Shown here piece by piece: positions 24,044 to 33,586 of a stretch of 64,000 nt of DNA. The first letter of the stretch is position 1. Each line of letters opens with the position of its first letter. The translations under genes were made by a program, and so were the position numbers. Under the pieces are notes generated by a model that worked only from the letters and a program-made list of their open reading frames with translations, was not told where the DNA came from and did not search any database. Source of the stretch: Streptomyces flavofungini (GTDB taxonomy: Bacteria > Actinomycetota > Actinomycetes > Streptomycetales > Streptomycetaceae); the NCBI RefSeq assembly GCF_014650815.1, contig NZ_BMVR01000005.1:621332-685331 (forward strand). The letters are read 5' to 3'.

Positions 24044-24586
24044 ATGACTGATCACGCCCCGATAGGGGCCGGAGACGACCTTTCCGGCAAGCCGACCTCG
24101 GCATCCCGCACGACACTGAGCCACATCATGACCGCGGGTGACACGAACCTCCTCGGCACGGTGCACGGCGGCGTGATCATGAAACTGGTGGACGACGCGG
24201 CGGGCGCCGTCGCCGGCCGCCACTCCGGCGGGCCCGCGGTCACCGCCTCCATGGACGAGATGGCGTTCCTGTCCCCGGTCCGCGTCGGCGACCTGGTGCA
24301 CGTACACGCCCAAGTGAACTGGACGGGCCGCACCTCCATGGAGGTCGGCGTCCGCGTGATGGCCGAGCGCTGGAACGAGTCCACCCCCGCCCAGCAGGTC
24401 GGCTCCGCCTACCTCGTCTTCGCCGCCGTCGACGCCGACGGCAAGCCGCGCACGGTCCCCCCGGTGCGGCCGGACTCCGAGCGCAACGAGCGCCGCTTCA
24501 AGGAGGCTCAAATTCGCCGTACGCATCGCCTCGCGCGGCGCCGGGCCATCAAGGAGCTCCGCGCCCAGGAGCCCGACGAGAGCTGA
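24044..24586 (+). CDS. Acyl-CoA thioesterase, hotdog fold
   Basis: A 180-residue protein with the BFIT/BACH-type acyl-CoA hydrolase pattern NLLGTVHGGVIMKLVDDAAGAVA (about residues 35-57) and MDEMAFLSPVRVGDLVHVHAQVNWTGRTSMEV. It cleaves acyl-CoA to free acid and CoA. The last 40 residues are basic and helical. ATG 24044 lacks an obvious ribosome-binding site. Divergent from LCP 1. Confidence 0.88.
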   Translation: MTDHAPIGAGDDLSGKPTSASRTTLSHIMTAGDTNLLGTVHGGVIMKLVDDAAGAVAGRHSGGPAVTASMDEMAFLSPVRVGDLVHVHAQVNWTGRTSMEVGVRVMAERWNESTPAQQVGSAYLVFAAVDADGKPRTVPPVRPDSERNERRFKEAQIRRTHRLARRRAIKELRAQEPDES

Positions 24587-24640
24587 GCGCGACGCCAGGC
24601 GATCTGGTGGCCCCAGGAAGGCCCGTCCTACCCTGGACGC

Positions 24641-25123
24641 ATGGCGGATGCGCAGCGGCCCCCGAACACCGGCAGTACCGGCAATACCGATGGCACCGAC
24701 AACATCGACACGGCGATTCGCTATCACCGGGCCGTCGCCCGCGGTGCGCTCGGTGAGGAGCTCGCCGGGTTCTTCCACGACACCGCCGTGCACCGCGAGT
24801 ACCCCAACGCCTTCCTGCCGGACGGGGCGGTGCGCGATCTGACCGCGATCCTCAAGGCGGGGGAGCAGGGCGCCAATCTGCTCAGCCGGCAGACCTTCGA
24901 CGTGCTCAACGCCGTCGCGGCGGGCGATCAGGTCGCGCTCGAAGTGACCTGGACCGGTGTGCTGGCCGTGCCGCTGGGCGATCTGCCCGCCGGGCAGGTG
25001 CTGCGCGCGCACATCGCGACGTTCCTGCAGTTCCGCGACGGCAGGATCGTCGAGCAGCACAATTACGACTGCTACGAGCGCACCGACGCCGTACGGGAGG
25101 ACGACCCGCCGGAGGGCCCCTAG
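24641..25123 (+). CDS. NTF2/SnoaL-like protein
   Basis: A 160-residue single-domain protein with the cone-shaped NTF2 fold signature (YHRAVARGALGEELAGFFHDTAVHREYPN at the start; THIATFLQFRDGRIVEQHNYDCY-like strands at the end). Members are small enzymes or ligand-binding proteins. Function unknown. It lies 54 bases after the thioesterase and is likely cotranscribed with it. Confidence 0.8.
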   Translation: MADAQRPPNTGSTGNTDGTDNIDTAIRYHRAVARGALGEELAGFFHDTAVHREYPNAFLPDGAVRDLTAILKAGEQGANLLSRQTFDVLNAVAAGDQVALEVTWTGVLAVPLGDLPAGQVLRAHIATFLQFRDGRIVEQHNYDCYERTDAVREDDPPEGP

Positions 25124-25142
25124 CCCCGGGCCCCCGCCCCGC

Positions 25143-26642
25143 CTACGGGCACACCACCTGGTCCCCGGTCAGCGCCCCGTACTCGCCCTGGTACGCGTCC
25201 TCCGCCCGCACCGGACGCACGCCCTTGAAGTCGCTGCCCGCGATCACCTTCAGGGTCGCGCCCTGCCCCTTCACCATCCGCATCTGGCAGCCGGGCAGCG
25301 CCGTGGCCAGGGACTTCGCCGAGCGGTCCCAGCGCGGGTCGTACGCGACCACGCTGCGCGTGACGGGCGGGGTGCCGGGCGGGGGCAGGGCGCTGCCCGG
25401 TGCCCGGGTGGTCCGGAACCCGGTCGTCCGCAGCGCCGCGTCGACCCGCTTGCCGAGGCCCGGCGTGGCCGTGCCGTTGTCCACCTGCACCCGGATCTGC
25501 TGCGGGGACACCGGCACCATCGCGGCCTTCTGCTTGACCCGGTGCGGGGCGAGCGGCTTGTCGTCGCGCAGGGCCTGGAACAGCTTCCCGGACTTCACCG
25601 GGTCCCACTTCAGGGTCGAGCCGATGCCCGGCACCTTGAAGCCCATCTTGCCGATCGGCACGGTCGTGAACTCCGACGACGACGGCGAGAAGTTCCGCAT
25701 CGCCCGCCCGAGGGTCAGCATCTCGGTCGTCCCGAAGCCCTTGTCGGCCCGCACCGATTCGAGCAGCGTCCTGGTGACGTCGTTGAACTTGACCGGGTTG
25801 AGCAGCACGCCGCTGCTCGTCGCCTTCGCGATGAGCGCCGCCAGGAAGCGCTGCTGGCGCTGCATCCGGCCGAGGTCGGCGGCCCCGTCGACGTACCGCG
25901 AACGGACGTACTGCAGGGCCTGGCCGCCGTTCAGCTCGTGCGTGCCGACGGGCAGGTTCAGGCCGGTGTGGGAGTCCTTCAGGGGGCGGGTGGTGCAGAT
26001 CTCGACGCCGCCGAGGACGTCCACGGTCTTCATGAAGCTGGTGAAGTCGACCTCCAGATAGTGGTCGATCTTCACCTTCGTCATGTTCTCGACCGTCCGC
26101 ACGGTCAGATTCGGGCCGCCCTCCGCGTACGCCGCGTTCAGCTTCACCGGGTGCGCCCGGTGGTGCCTGCGGGAGTTCTGGTCGATGTGCTCCGGCATCT
26201 CCGCGTACGAGTCCCGGGGCAGGCTGACGACGCTCGCCCGGTCCCGGTCCTCCGAGATGTGCACGATCATGACCGTGTCCGTGCAGTGGCAGGGCGCCCC
26301 GCCGAGCCGGTACTTCCTGCGCTCCTCGCGGGTGATCTTGTCGCGGCCGTCGGTGCCGACGAGCAGCACGTTCATGCCGTTGCCCGCCTCGGGCCTGTTC
26401 TTCATGTCCTTGAAGGCGTCGACGCGGCTGATGCCGGTCTCCAGGCCGGAGACGATGGAGTGCCCGATGCCGGCGGCGGCCAGCACCCCGACGGACACGG
26501 CGGTCGCCACCCGCATGGCCCAGCGCGGCCTGCGCACCCGCCGGCCCGCCCTGGGACCCGCCTTCGGGCCCCCCTTCGGGACCGGTCGCGGTGGTCGCGG
26601 GCGGCGCGGTGGGGTGGCGGGGGAGCGGGGCGGTGTGGGCAC
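25143..26642 (-). CDS. LCP family protein 2 with LytR_C domain
   Basis: A 499-residue LCP protein: basic Pro/Arg-rich N-terminus, membrane helix at about 50-70, LCP domain (MNVLLVGTDGRD, SVVSLPRDSYAEM, VRSRYVDGAADLGRMQRQQ) and a C-terminal LytR_C domain (QIRVQVDNGTATPGLGKRVDAAL). I selected GTG 26642 because GGAGG lies nine bases ahead; the frame runs much further upstream but that sequence is the complement of the GT2 gene. Ends convergently beside the NTF2-like gene. Confidence 0.88.
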   Translation of the reverse strand: MPTPPRSPATPPRRPRPPRPVPKGGPKAGPRAGRRVRRPRWAMRVATAVSVGVLAAAGIGHSIVSGLETGISRVDAFKDMKNRPEAGNGMNVLLVGTDGRDKITREERRKYRLGGAPCHCTDTVMIVHISEDRDRASVVSLPRDSYAEMPEHIDQNSRRHHRAHPVKLNAAYAEGGPNLTVRTVENMTKVKIDHYLEVDFTSFMKTVDVLGGVEICTTRPLKDSHTGLNLPVGTHELNGGQALQYVRSRYVDGAADLGRMQRQQRFLAALIAKATSSGVLLNPVKFNDVTRTLLESVRADKGFGTTEMLTLGRAMRNFSPSSSEFTTVPIGKMGFKVPGIGSTLKWDPVKSGKLFQALRDDKPLAPHRVKQKAAMVPVSPQQIRVQVDNGTATPGLGKRVDAALRTTGFRTTRAPGSALPPPGTPPVTRSVVAYDPRWDRSAKSLATALPGCQMRMVKGQGATLKVIAGSDFKGVRPVRAEDAYQGEYGALTGDQVVCP

Positions 26643-26837
26643 TGCGGGGCACCTCCGCGGTCGTGGTCCTGGGCGGGGGACGCCAGAACCGTAGGCCCAT
26701 ACGATCTGCGGACCGGGGTAGCGACCCGGACGGCGCGCGCCCGTGTCCCCCGTTCGCGGTAACGTGACGCCCGATGCTCCACTTCCCGGGGGCGACCCCC
26801 GGACTCCCGGCCGAGCGATGAAAAGGACCCCGCGCAG

Positions 26838-27869
26838 TTGAAGTCCGACGTGCATCCCCCCGCTGTCTCTGTGATCATGCCGGTCCTCAACGAGGAGCGG
26901 CACCTGCGTGAAGCCGTGCACGCGATCCTCCAGCAGGAGTACGCGGGCGAGATGGAGGTCGTGGTCGCGCTCGGCCCCTCCACCGACCGCACCGACGAGA
27001 TCGCCGCGGAGCTGGTGAAGGAGGACCCGCGGGTGCACACGGTCCCGAACCCCACGGGTCGTACGCCCGCCGCCCTGAACGCCGCGATCAAGGCCTCGCG
27101 CCACCCGATCGTGGTACGCGTCGACGGCCATGCCGCGCTCTCGCCGGGCTACATCACCACCGCCGTGCGCCTCCTGGCGGAGACCGGCGCGATGAACGTC
27201 GGCGGCATCATGCACGCCCAGGGCACCAACGCCTGGGAGCAGGCCGTCGCCGCCGCCATGACCTCGAAGATCGGCGTGGGCAACGCCGCCTTCCACACCG
27301 GCGGCGACGCCCAGCAGGCCGAGACGGTCTACCTGGGCGTCTTCCGGCGCGAGGCGCTGGAGCAACAGGGCGGCTACAACGTGGAGTTCATCCGCGCCCA
27401 GGACTGGGAGCTGAACTTCCGCATCCGCGAGGCCGGGGGCCTCATCTGGTTCTCGCCGGAGCTGAAGGTCTCGTACCGGCCGCGGCCGAGTGTGAAGGCG
27501 CTCGCCAAGCAGTACAAGGACTACGGCCGCTGGCGCCACGTCGTCGCCCGCTACCACCAGGGCTCCATCAACCTGCGCTACCTCGCGCCGCCGGTCGCGG
27601 TCTGCGCGATCGCCCTGGGCCTGGTCGTGGGCGCGGCCCTGACGCCGTGGGGCTTCGTCGTGCCCGGCGGCTACCTCGCCGCGATCGCCGCGGGCTCCGT
27701 CCCGGCGGGCAAGGGGCTGTCCCTGAAGGCGCGGCTGCAGATCCCCGTGGCGCTCGCGACCATGCACATGTCGTGGGGCTGGGGCTTCCTCACCAGCCCG
27801 CGCTCGCTCGCCAAGCGGGTCATCGCCTCGCGCCGCCCGGCGGTGCTGGGGGAGACGCAGGAGGCCTGA
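26838..27869 (+). CDS. Family 2 glycosyltransferase, membrane-bound
   Basis: A 343-residue GT2 enzyme. VSVIMPVLNEERHLREAV opens the GT-A fold, VVRVDGHAAL provides the metal-binding D-x-D-like motif and AQDWELNFRIREAGG the ED-type base. Two membrane segments follow at about 254-295. ExoA-like members add sugars to lipid-linked glycans on the cytoplasmic face. The start is TTG 26838, preceded by AAAGGA. It sits among LCP genes and may build the polymer they attach. Confidence 0.9.
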   Translation: MKSDVHPPAVSVIMPVLNEERHLREAVHAILQQEYAGEMEVVVALGPSTDRTDEIAAELVKEDPRVHTVPNPTGRTPAALNAAIKASRHPIVVRVDGHAALSPGYITTAVRLLAETGAMNVGGIMHAQGTNAWEQAVAAAMTSKIGVGNAAFHTGGDAQQAETVYLGVFRREALEQQGGYNVEFIRAQDWELNFRIREAGGLIWFSPELKVSYRPRPSVKALAKQYKDYGRWRHVVARYHQGSINLRYLAPPVAVCAIALGLVVGAALTPWGFVVPGGYLAAIAAGSVPAGKGLSLKARLQIPVALATMHMSWGWGFLTSPRSLAKRVIASRRPAVLGETQEA

Positions 27870-27879
27870 GCCCCGGCGG

Positions 27880-27933
27880 CTTCGTGGGCCCCGTGGGCTT
27901 CGTGGGCCCTATGGGCTTCATGGCTCCCGGGAG
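27880..27933. repeat. 18-bp tandem repeat after the GT2 gene
   Basis: CTTCGTGGGCCCCGTGGG (27880-27897), a near copy (27898-27915) and a degenerate third unit, in the gap between the convergent GT2 and LCP 3 genes. Probably neutral. Confidence 0.6.
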
Positions 27934-27984
27934 ACCCAGGGTGCCGTCACCGGCCCCCTGGGCCCCCACCGGGGGCCTCCCGGG

Positions 27985-29808
27985 CTACCAGGTGAAGTTC
28001 GGGTCCACCTTCATGCAGGCCTTCTTGTCGGAGCCGCTCAGGGCGTCCGCCGAATCCGGTGTCGAGTCGTCCTGCTTCGCCGCTTTCTTCGGCTTGTCGC
28101 CCGCGCGCCAGTCGGCGCCGACGACCAGCGTGATGCCGGAGACGTCCGTCGACTTCTTCACCGAACTCAGGCGCAGGCCGAGGGACTTGGCGACCCGCTG
28201 GGCGTCGCCCTCCAGGTCCACGCTCGGATAGCGGATGACCGTCCTGTCCTCGGTCACCGACGCCGAGGTGTCCGGGGCCGCCTTGGCGAAGCCCAGACCG
28301 GCGAGCGACTGCGCGACGGCGCTCGCCCGGCCGCTCACGGCGGGCTCCGTGGCCGTGCGGGTGCCGTTCTGGACCTGCAGGGCGATCTCCCCGTCCGGCG
28401 CCGCCGGGTCGTCCGACAGCTTCTCCTTGGCGGGCTTGCGCTTGTCCTTGCCGTCGAGGGCGATGTCGTCGCGTACCAGCCGGAAGAGCTGCTCGGCGTC
28501 GCCCGGCTTGGGGACCACCCGCGAACCGGAGTACTCGAACGGCATGGTCGTCATCGTCGTGCGCTCCGGCGAGACCTTCTTCAGCTCGTTGCCGAGGCCG
28601 ATGAGCTTCATGGGGGAGCCGAGGCCCGGGTCGACCTTCAGTGCCTTCGTCGCGTTCTCGGCGAGCTTGCGCAGCCGGTTGGGGCTGGTCAGGCCGGTGT
28701 TCTCGCGGAGCGTGCGGACCAGCGAGTTCATGTACATGTGCTGGGCCTTGGCGCGCGCTATGTCGGTGCCGTCCTCGAAGCCGTAGCGGGTGCGCAGCCA
28801 CTGCAGGGCCTGCTCGCCCTTGATGTTCGTGGTGCCCTTCTCCAGCTTCAGGCCCGAGCCCTTGCCCTGGCTGGTGCGCGAGTGGATGTTCTTGTCCACG
28901 CAGACGGGCACGCCGCCGATCGCGTCGGCCATCGACACCACACCCGAGAAGTCGACCTCCATGAAGTGGTCGATGTGGATGTCGGTCAGCTTCTCCCAGG
29001 TGGCGACCGTGCAGCCGGGGCCGCCGCGGCCCAGGGACTCGTTGGTCATCGAGCGCGGCCCGGTCTCGTCGTACACCTTGCCGTCGTCCGGGTCGGTGCA
29101 CTTGGGGATGGTCAGGAGGGTGTCGCGCGGCATGCTGATGACGGACATGTTGCTGCGGTCCGCCGACAGGTGCAGGAGCATCTGCACGTCGGCCAGGGGC
29201 GGGCCGCCGAAGGTCTCCTTGGCGCCGCCGAGCTTCTGGTTCTCCTTGGAGTCCCGGGCGTCGGAGCCGATCAGGAGGATGTTCAGGGGCGTCTGACCCG
29301 CGGAGTTGGGCGTGGGCTCGGGGGCCCGGTGGTCGCCCAGGTTCAGGTCGTCCGTCTCCAGGTTGTTGTTCAGGTGCTGGTAGTAGAGGTAACCGGCGCC
29401 GGCCGTGCCGAGTATCAGGACCGACAGGATGATCGCCGACCAGCGCAGGACACGGCGCTTGCGCGGGCGTCTGGGCCTGCCGCCACCACTGTCCCCGCCG
29501 CCGCCCTTCGTGCCCTTGCCGGGCGGGCCGGACGTGCCGTCTTTGACAGCGACGGCCTGGGCGGCCTCGCCTCTGGCGGCACCCCCTTGGGCATGTCGGC
29601 CTCTGGCTCCCGCGCCTTTGGCTCCTACGCCTTTGGCTCCCGCGCCTTTGGCGGCGACGCGCTGGGCACCCCCGCCGTTGGCAGCGGCGCCTCGGCCACC
29701 CCCGCCCCTGGCACCTGGGCCGTCCGTCCCCGGGCCCGCGTCGGGCGAAGTGTTCCGCGTCCCCGCCCCACCGGACGCTCCCTCCCCACGGACACTGCTT
29801 TGCCCCAT
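27985..29808 (-). CDS. LCP family protein 3 with LytR_C domain
   Basis: A 607-residue LCP protein. The first 100 residues are Gly/Ala/Lys-rich with AKGAGAKGVG-type repeats, encoded by near-identical 15-bp units. A membrane helix lies at about 122-142, then YYQHLNNNLE, the LCP domain (LNILLIGSDARD, SVISMPRDTLL, LRTRYGFEDGTDIARAKAQ) and a LytR_C domain (IALQVQNGTRT to ADWRAG). ATG 29808 has GGAGG eight bases ahead. Same orientation as LCP 4 and LCP 5. Confidence 0.92.
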   Translation of the reverse strand: MGQSSVRGEGASGGAGTRNTSPDAGPGTDGPGARGGGGRGAAANGGGAQRVAAKGAGAKGVGAKGAGARGRHAQGGAARGEAAQAVAVKDGTSGPPGKGTKGGGGDSGGGRPRRPRKRRVLRWSAIILSVLILGTAGAGYLYYQHLNNNLETDDLNLGDHRAPEPTPNSAGQTPLNILLIGSDARDSKENQKLGGAKETFGGPPLADVQMLLHLSADRSNMSVISMPRDTLLTIPKCTDPDDGKVYDETGPRSMTNESLGRGGPGCTVATWEKLTDIHIDHFMEVDFSGVVSMADAIGGVPVCVDKNIHSRTSQGKGSGLKLEKGTTNIKGEQALQWLRTRYGFEDGTDIARAKAQHMYMNSLVRTLRENTGLTSPNRLRKLAENATKALKVDPGLGSPMKLIGLGNELKKVSPERTTMTTMPFEYSGSRVVPKPGDAEQLFRLVRDDIALDGKDKRKPAKEKLSDDPAAPDGEIALQVQNGTRTATEPAVSGRASAVAQSLAGLGFAKAAPDTSASVTEDRTVIRYPSVDLEGDAQRVAKSLGLRLSSVKKSTDVSGITLVVGADWRAGDKPKKAAKQDDSTPDSADALSGSDKKACMKVDPNFTW

Positions 29809-29949
29809 CCCTGTCCCTCCCCGCCCTGCTTCACAAGTGCGGCCGCCCCACGGCGACTTGCGGCGCGGTGCCGCGCGCCACACATGGCGGCGGTCGCCGG
29901 CCCGCCGCCACGTGTGGCGTTCTGTGAGACGTCAAACAACCGTCTCAGG

Positions 29950-31764
29950 TCACTTGGCACACACGGTTTTGTCGGCCCCGACCTTCTGAATGCCGTCCGG
30001 GGCCTTCGACGGAGCGCTTATGGGCTCCCCCGCGCCCTTGAAGTCGGCACCCAGGGTCAGCACCATCGCGGGCAGCCCCTGTGCGTTCTTCTCGCTCTTG
30101 CCCTGCTTCAGCGCCGCCCCGGGCAGCCCCATGAGCTGGGCGAGCCGCCGCGCCTGGTCGGCCTCTCCCTTGCCGTACTCCAGGGTGGTCTTGCCCAGGT
30201 TCTTCGGCGCGTTGCCGAGCTGGCTGGACTTCGTCACGCCCTCGGTGTTCTGCAGCCAGGCCAGGGTCGCCTGCGCGGCGCCCGTCTTCCCGCTGCCGTT
30301 GTAGATGTCGACGCGCACGTCGGCGGGGTCGGCCTTGGGGCCCTTGAGGCGGGCGGCCACCGCGGCCTTCTCCTTCTTCTCCTTCTTCTTGACCTCGGTC
30401 AGCGACACGTCCTCGCGCATCATCGAGAACAGCTTGTCGGACTTCGCCTTGTTCAGGACGACCGTGACGGGCGTCGGCTCGGCGGGGTTGTCGTCCACCG
30501 GGGTCGTCGCGAAGGTCAGGTTCTTCATGTCGAGCTTGCCGAGCTCCATGCCGAGGTCACGGAGTTTCATTATGTCGGCGATCTTGGAGTCGACGGTCAG
30601 CGCCTTCGTGCCCGCCTCCGCCAGACTTATCATCTTCTTCGGGCTGGTCAGCGTGCCCCCGGACTTGAGCTTGCGCATCAGCGAGCTGAGGAACTGCTGC
30701 TGCAGCTCGATCCGGCTGAGGTCGCCGCCGTTGCCCACGGTGTGCCGGGTGCGCACGAACGCGAGGGCCTCCTCGCCCTCGATCGTGTGCTCGCCCTTGG
30801 ACAGCTTCAGGTGCGACTTGGGGTCGTCGATGTCCTTGGCGAGGCACACGTCCACGCCGTCGACCGCGCTGGACAGCGTCTTGACCGCGTTGAAGTCGGC
30901 CACCATGAAGTGGTCGAGCTTTATGCCGGTGATCTTGGTGACCGTGCGCATGACGCAGCTCGGCGTGCGCTCGCTCTGGCCGAGGCTCTCGTTGAAGCGG
31001 ACCTGCTGCGAGCCGGGGATGGTCTTCATGGAGCCGTCGTCCTGCTTGGTGGGGCAGTCCGGAATGTCCGTGATCATGTCGCGCGGGATGCTCAACGCGG
31101 TCGCGTTGGAGCGGTCCTTGGAGACGTGCAGCAGGAGGGTGGTGTCCGCGTGGCCGACGCTGCCCTCGTCGCCGTAGCCCTTGTTGCCGCTGCCGCTGCG
31201 CTTGTCCGTGCCGACGAGCAGGATGTTGATGGCGCGGTCCTTGCTGAACCCGCCGGTGCCCGCGCCGTCGTCGGAGACGGCCGTGATGTTGTCGTTGAGG
31301 TGCTGGTAGTAGAGGTACCCGCCGACCGCCGCGACGACGACCACGAAGGCCACCGTGCCGCCCGTCCAGATGGCGATCTTCTTGCCGGTGTTCTTCTTCT
31401 TGGGCCGCTGCTTGCGGCGCCCGCCCGCGGTCGGCTCCGGCTGCGCGCCGCGCCGCCTGCGCTGGCCGGGCACCTGCTCGCGGCCGTGCTCCCGGCTGCC
31501 GGTGGCGCCGGGCTCGGATCCGTGGCGGCGGCCGTGCTCCCGGCCCTGGCCGCGGCCGGGCTCGCGCCCGCGCTCACGGCCGCCCGGGCGCTCGGAGGCC
31601 CGCCCCGGCGGCCGGGGCGCGGCGCCCCGCGGTCCGGGAACTCCAGGCGGCGCCGACTGCCCTGTGGAAGGACTCAGTCGCAGTTCGTAGTCGCCGGTCT
31701 GCGGGTTCAGTACCCACTGGTCTGCGGGGTCGATGTCGTCCCGCCCACGGCCTTGCGCGTCCAC
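29950..31764 (-). CDS. LCP family protein 4 with LytR_C domain
   Basis: A 604-residue LCP protein. It has an Arg/Gly/Glu-rich cytoplasmic N-terminus, membrane helix at about 132-152, YYQHLNDNI, LCP domain (INILLVGTDKRSGSG, ALSIPRDMITDIP, VRTRHTVGNGGDLSRIELQQ) and a LytR_C domain (VRVDIYNGSGKTGAAQ). Closest in layout to LCP 3 and lying 140 bases upstream of its start, so a tandem duplicate. GTG start; the ribosome-binding site GGAGG is 12 bases upstream. Confidence 0.92.
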   Translation of the reverse strand: MDAQGRGRDDIDPADQWVLNPQTGDYELRLSPSTGQSAPPGVPGPRGAAPRPPGRASERPGGRERGREPGRGQGREHGRRHGSEPGATGSREHGREQVPGQRRRRGAQPEPTAGGRRKQRPKKKNTGKKIAIWTGGTVAFVVVVAAVGGYLYYQHLNDNITAVSDDGAGTGGFSKDRAINILLVGTDKRSGSGNKGYGDEGSVGHADTTLLLHVSKDRSNATALSIPRDMITDIPDCPTKQDDGSMKTIPGSQQVRFNESLGQSERTPSCVMRTVTKITGIKLDHFMVADFNAVKTLSSAVDGVDVCLAKDIDDPKSHLKLSKGEHTIEGEEALAFVRTRHTVGNGGDLSRIELQQQFLSSLMRKLKSGGTLTSPKKMISLAEAGTKALTVDSKIADIMKLRDLGMELGKLDMKNLTFATTPVDDNPAEPTPVTVVLNKAKSDKLFSMMREDVSLTEVKKKEKKEKAAVAARLKGPKADPADVRVDIYNGSGKTGAAQATLAWLQNTEGVTKSSQLGNAPKNLGKTTLEYGKGEADQARRLAQLMGLPGAALKQGKSEKNAQGLPAMVLTLGADFKGAGEPISAPSKAPDGIQKVGADKTVCAK

Positions 31765-31999
31765 GGTTGTTTGCGTCCTCCGTCAGGGCCACGCGGCGCC
31801 TTTCCCCCCTCAAGAAGGCGCTCGGTCAGTCGTACAACGGTGCGCGGTCGCGAAGACCGGGTACCGGATCGGCTCACACTATCCGCCCAGTTCAGCGTCC
31901 AACGACGCCGGTGACAAATTCCACTCCTCAGCCGGGCACCTACAACTGGGCAATCCACCCAATTTCTTTGGCGAACGGCCCTTCCCGGCGATGCCGGTT

Positions 32000-33364
32000 C
32001 TACTCGCACGCGGTCCGGTCGGCCGTGTTGCCCCGGAATGTGGGGGCGGGGCTCGGCGTGTGACTCGGGTCGTCGGGCTTTTCGTCGCTCTCGGAGTCGT
32101 AGCTCTCGGAGTCGGCGCCGTCTTCGGAGTAATCGTCCGATTCGCCGTCCTCGTACGCGGATTCGCCTTCGTCGTACGTGTCTTCGGAGTCGTCCTCGTA
32201 CGCCTTGGAGGCCCGCCGTTCGTACGCCGCCGCCGCGGCGTCGCGCGTCACCCGCAGCGGCTCGTCCTCGCGGAGGCGCGTGAAGAGCTCCGCCGCGGCG
32301 GGCTCGACCAGCTCGTCGCGATTTACGTCATAGGTGTACGAACGCCGTGGCACGGTGAGGAATTGAACCCGCTCCGTGGGGATATTGCGCATCCCGCGCA
32401 CCAGTTCGTACAAACCACGCAGACTCGCCAGGCCCGGGTCCGTCGTCAGGGACGACGTGGCCGCGTCGAGAACGGGATAGAGCTTCACGGGATTCAGCAG
32501 GACGTCATTGCTGCGCACCTTGTTGACGAGCGCGGCGAGGAACTCCTGCTGGCGGTCCATGCGATCGGTGTCGCTGCCGTTGCCGAGGGACTTGCGGGCC
32601 CGCACATAGCCGAGCGCCTGCTCGCCGTCGAGGGTCTGCGGTCCGGCCGGGAGCCGTACCTTCGCCGCGCGGTCGTCGACGGGCTCCTTCAGGCAGACCC
32701 GCACCCCGTCGACCGCGTCCACCATGCCCTTGAACCCGGCGAAGTCCACGACCATGTGGTGGTCGATCCGGATGTCGGTGAGCTTCTCCACCGTACGGAT
32801 CGTGCAGGCCGTGCCGCCGAACTCGAACGCCCAGTTGAACTGGGCGAATTGGGCGCGGGTGCGGGAGCCGTCCGGGCGGCGGCAGCTCGGGATGTCCACC
32901 ATCAGGTCGCGCGGCAGCGACACGGCGGTCGCGCTCTGCCGGTCCGCGGCCAGGTGCAGCAGGATCGTGGTGTCCGAGCGCTGGGTGCCCAGGTCGCGAC
33001 CGTACTTGCGGTTGTCGCGCCCCGAGCGGGAGTCGGAGCCGATCAGCAGGATGTTCTGGGCGTCGTGCACGAGCGGCGTCGGCCGCTCCGCCTCGTAGCG
33101 CGCGAGTTCGGCGGCGGCGCCGGTGTCCTTGGTGATGTTCCCGTTGAGCTTGTTGTACGCGGCCCAGCCGACGCCGCCCGCGGCGAGCACGAGGACGGCG
33201 GTGGCCAGCGCGGCCCAGCGCAGCCAGCGGAGCCTGCGGCGGCGCGGCGCGAACCCCGCGGGGCTCGCGCCCGCCCCCGGCGCGTACGTGGCCTCGCGTG
33301 ACGTGGACGCGGCCCCTGCCGCTTCCTCGCCCGGCTCGGACGGCGTGCGCGCGGTGTCGGTCAC
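32000..33364 (-). CDS. LCP family protein 5 with acidic C-terminal tail
   Basis: A 454-residue LCP protein. Membrane helix at about 48-69, then QNILLIGSDSRSG, AVSLPRDLMVDIPSC, VRARKSLGNGSDTDRMDRQQ. Instead of LytR_C it ends in about 60 residues rich in Asp, Glu, Ser and Tyr (YEDDSEDTYDEGES-like units). Such a surface-exposed acidic tail could bind cations or wall polymers. GTG 33364 is preferred to GTG 33376 because GAGGGG fits it better; the two differ by four residues. Confidence 0.9.
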   Translation of the reverse strand: MTDTARTPSEPGEEAAGAASTSREATYAPGAGASPAGFAPRRRRLRWLRWAALATAVLVLAAGGVGWAAYNKLNGNITKDTGAAAELARYEAERPTPLVHDAQNILLIGSDSRSGRDNRKYGRDLGTQRSDTTILLHLAADRQSATAVSLPRDLMVDIPSCRRPDGSRTRAQFAQFNWAFEFGGTACTIRTVEKLTDIRIDHHMVVDFAGFKGMVDAVDGVRVCLKEPVDDRAAKVRLPAGPQTLDGEQALGYVRARKSLGNGSDTDRMDRQQEFLAALVNKVRSNDVLLNPVKLYPVLDAATSSLTTDPGLASLRGLYELVRGMRNIPTERVQFLTVPRRSYTYDVNRDELVEPAAAELFTRLREDEPLRVTRDAAAAAYERRASKAYEDDSEDTYDEGESAYEDGESDDYSEDGADSESYDSESDEKPDDPSHTPSPAPTFRGNTADRTACE

Positions 33365-33586
33365 GTGGCGGTCCACCCCTCATCGCAGCGGTCGGTGCAC
33401 GGTCGCGCTGCTCGCTCAGTGCGCTCCGCGTGCTCTTACGACCATGGACCGGCGCGGGCCGGAGGGCCTGCGGGCCAGGGGCTCGGCTGGGCTGAACGGG
33501 GGACGGTGGCGGGGCGTGGGCGTGGGCGGGGCGCCGCGGTGGTCCGCCGGAACGTCGGCAGGCCGCCGCGGTGACCCGCCGGGACG

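Noticed and set aside
27880..27933. 18-bp tandem repeat as a functional element
   Set aside because: It is short, decays after two units and lies between convergent genes; simple slippage explains it.
28738..31914. A 1058-codon open frame antisense to LCP 3 and LCP 4
   Set aside because: Composition is that of a shadow frame. Both LCP genes on the other strand show full conserved domains.
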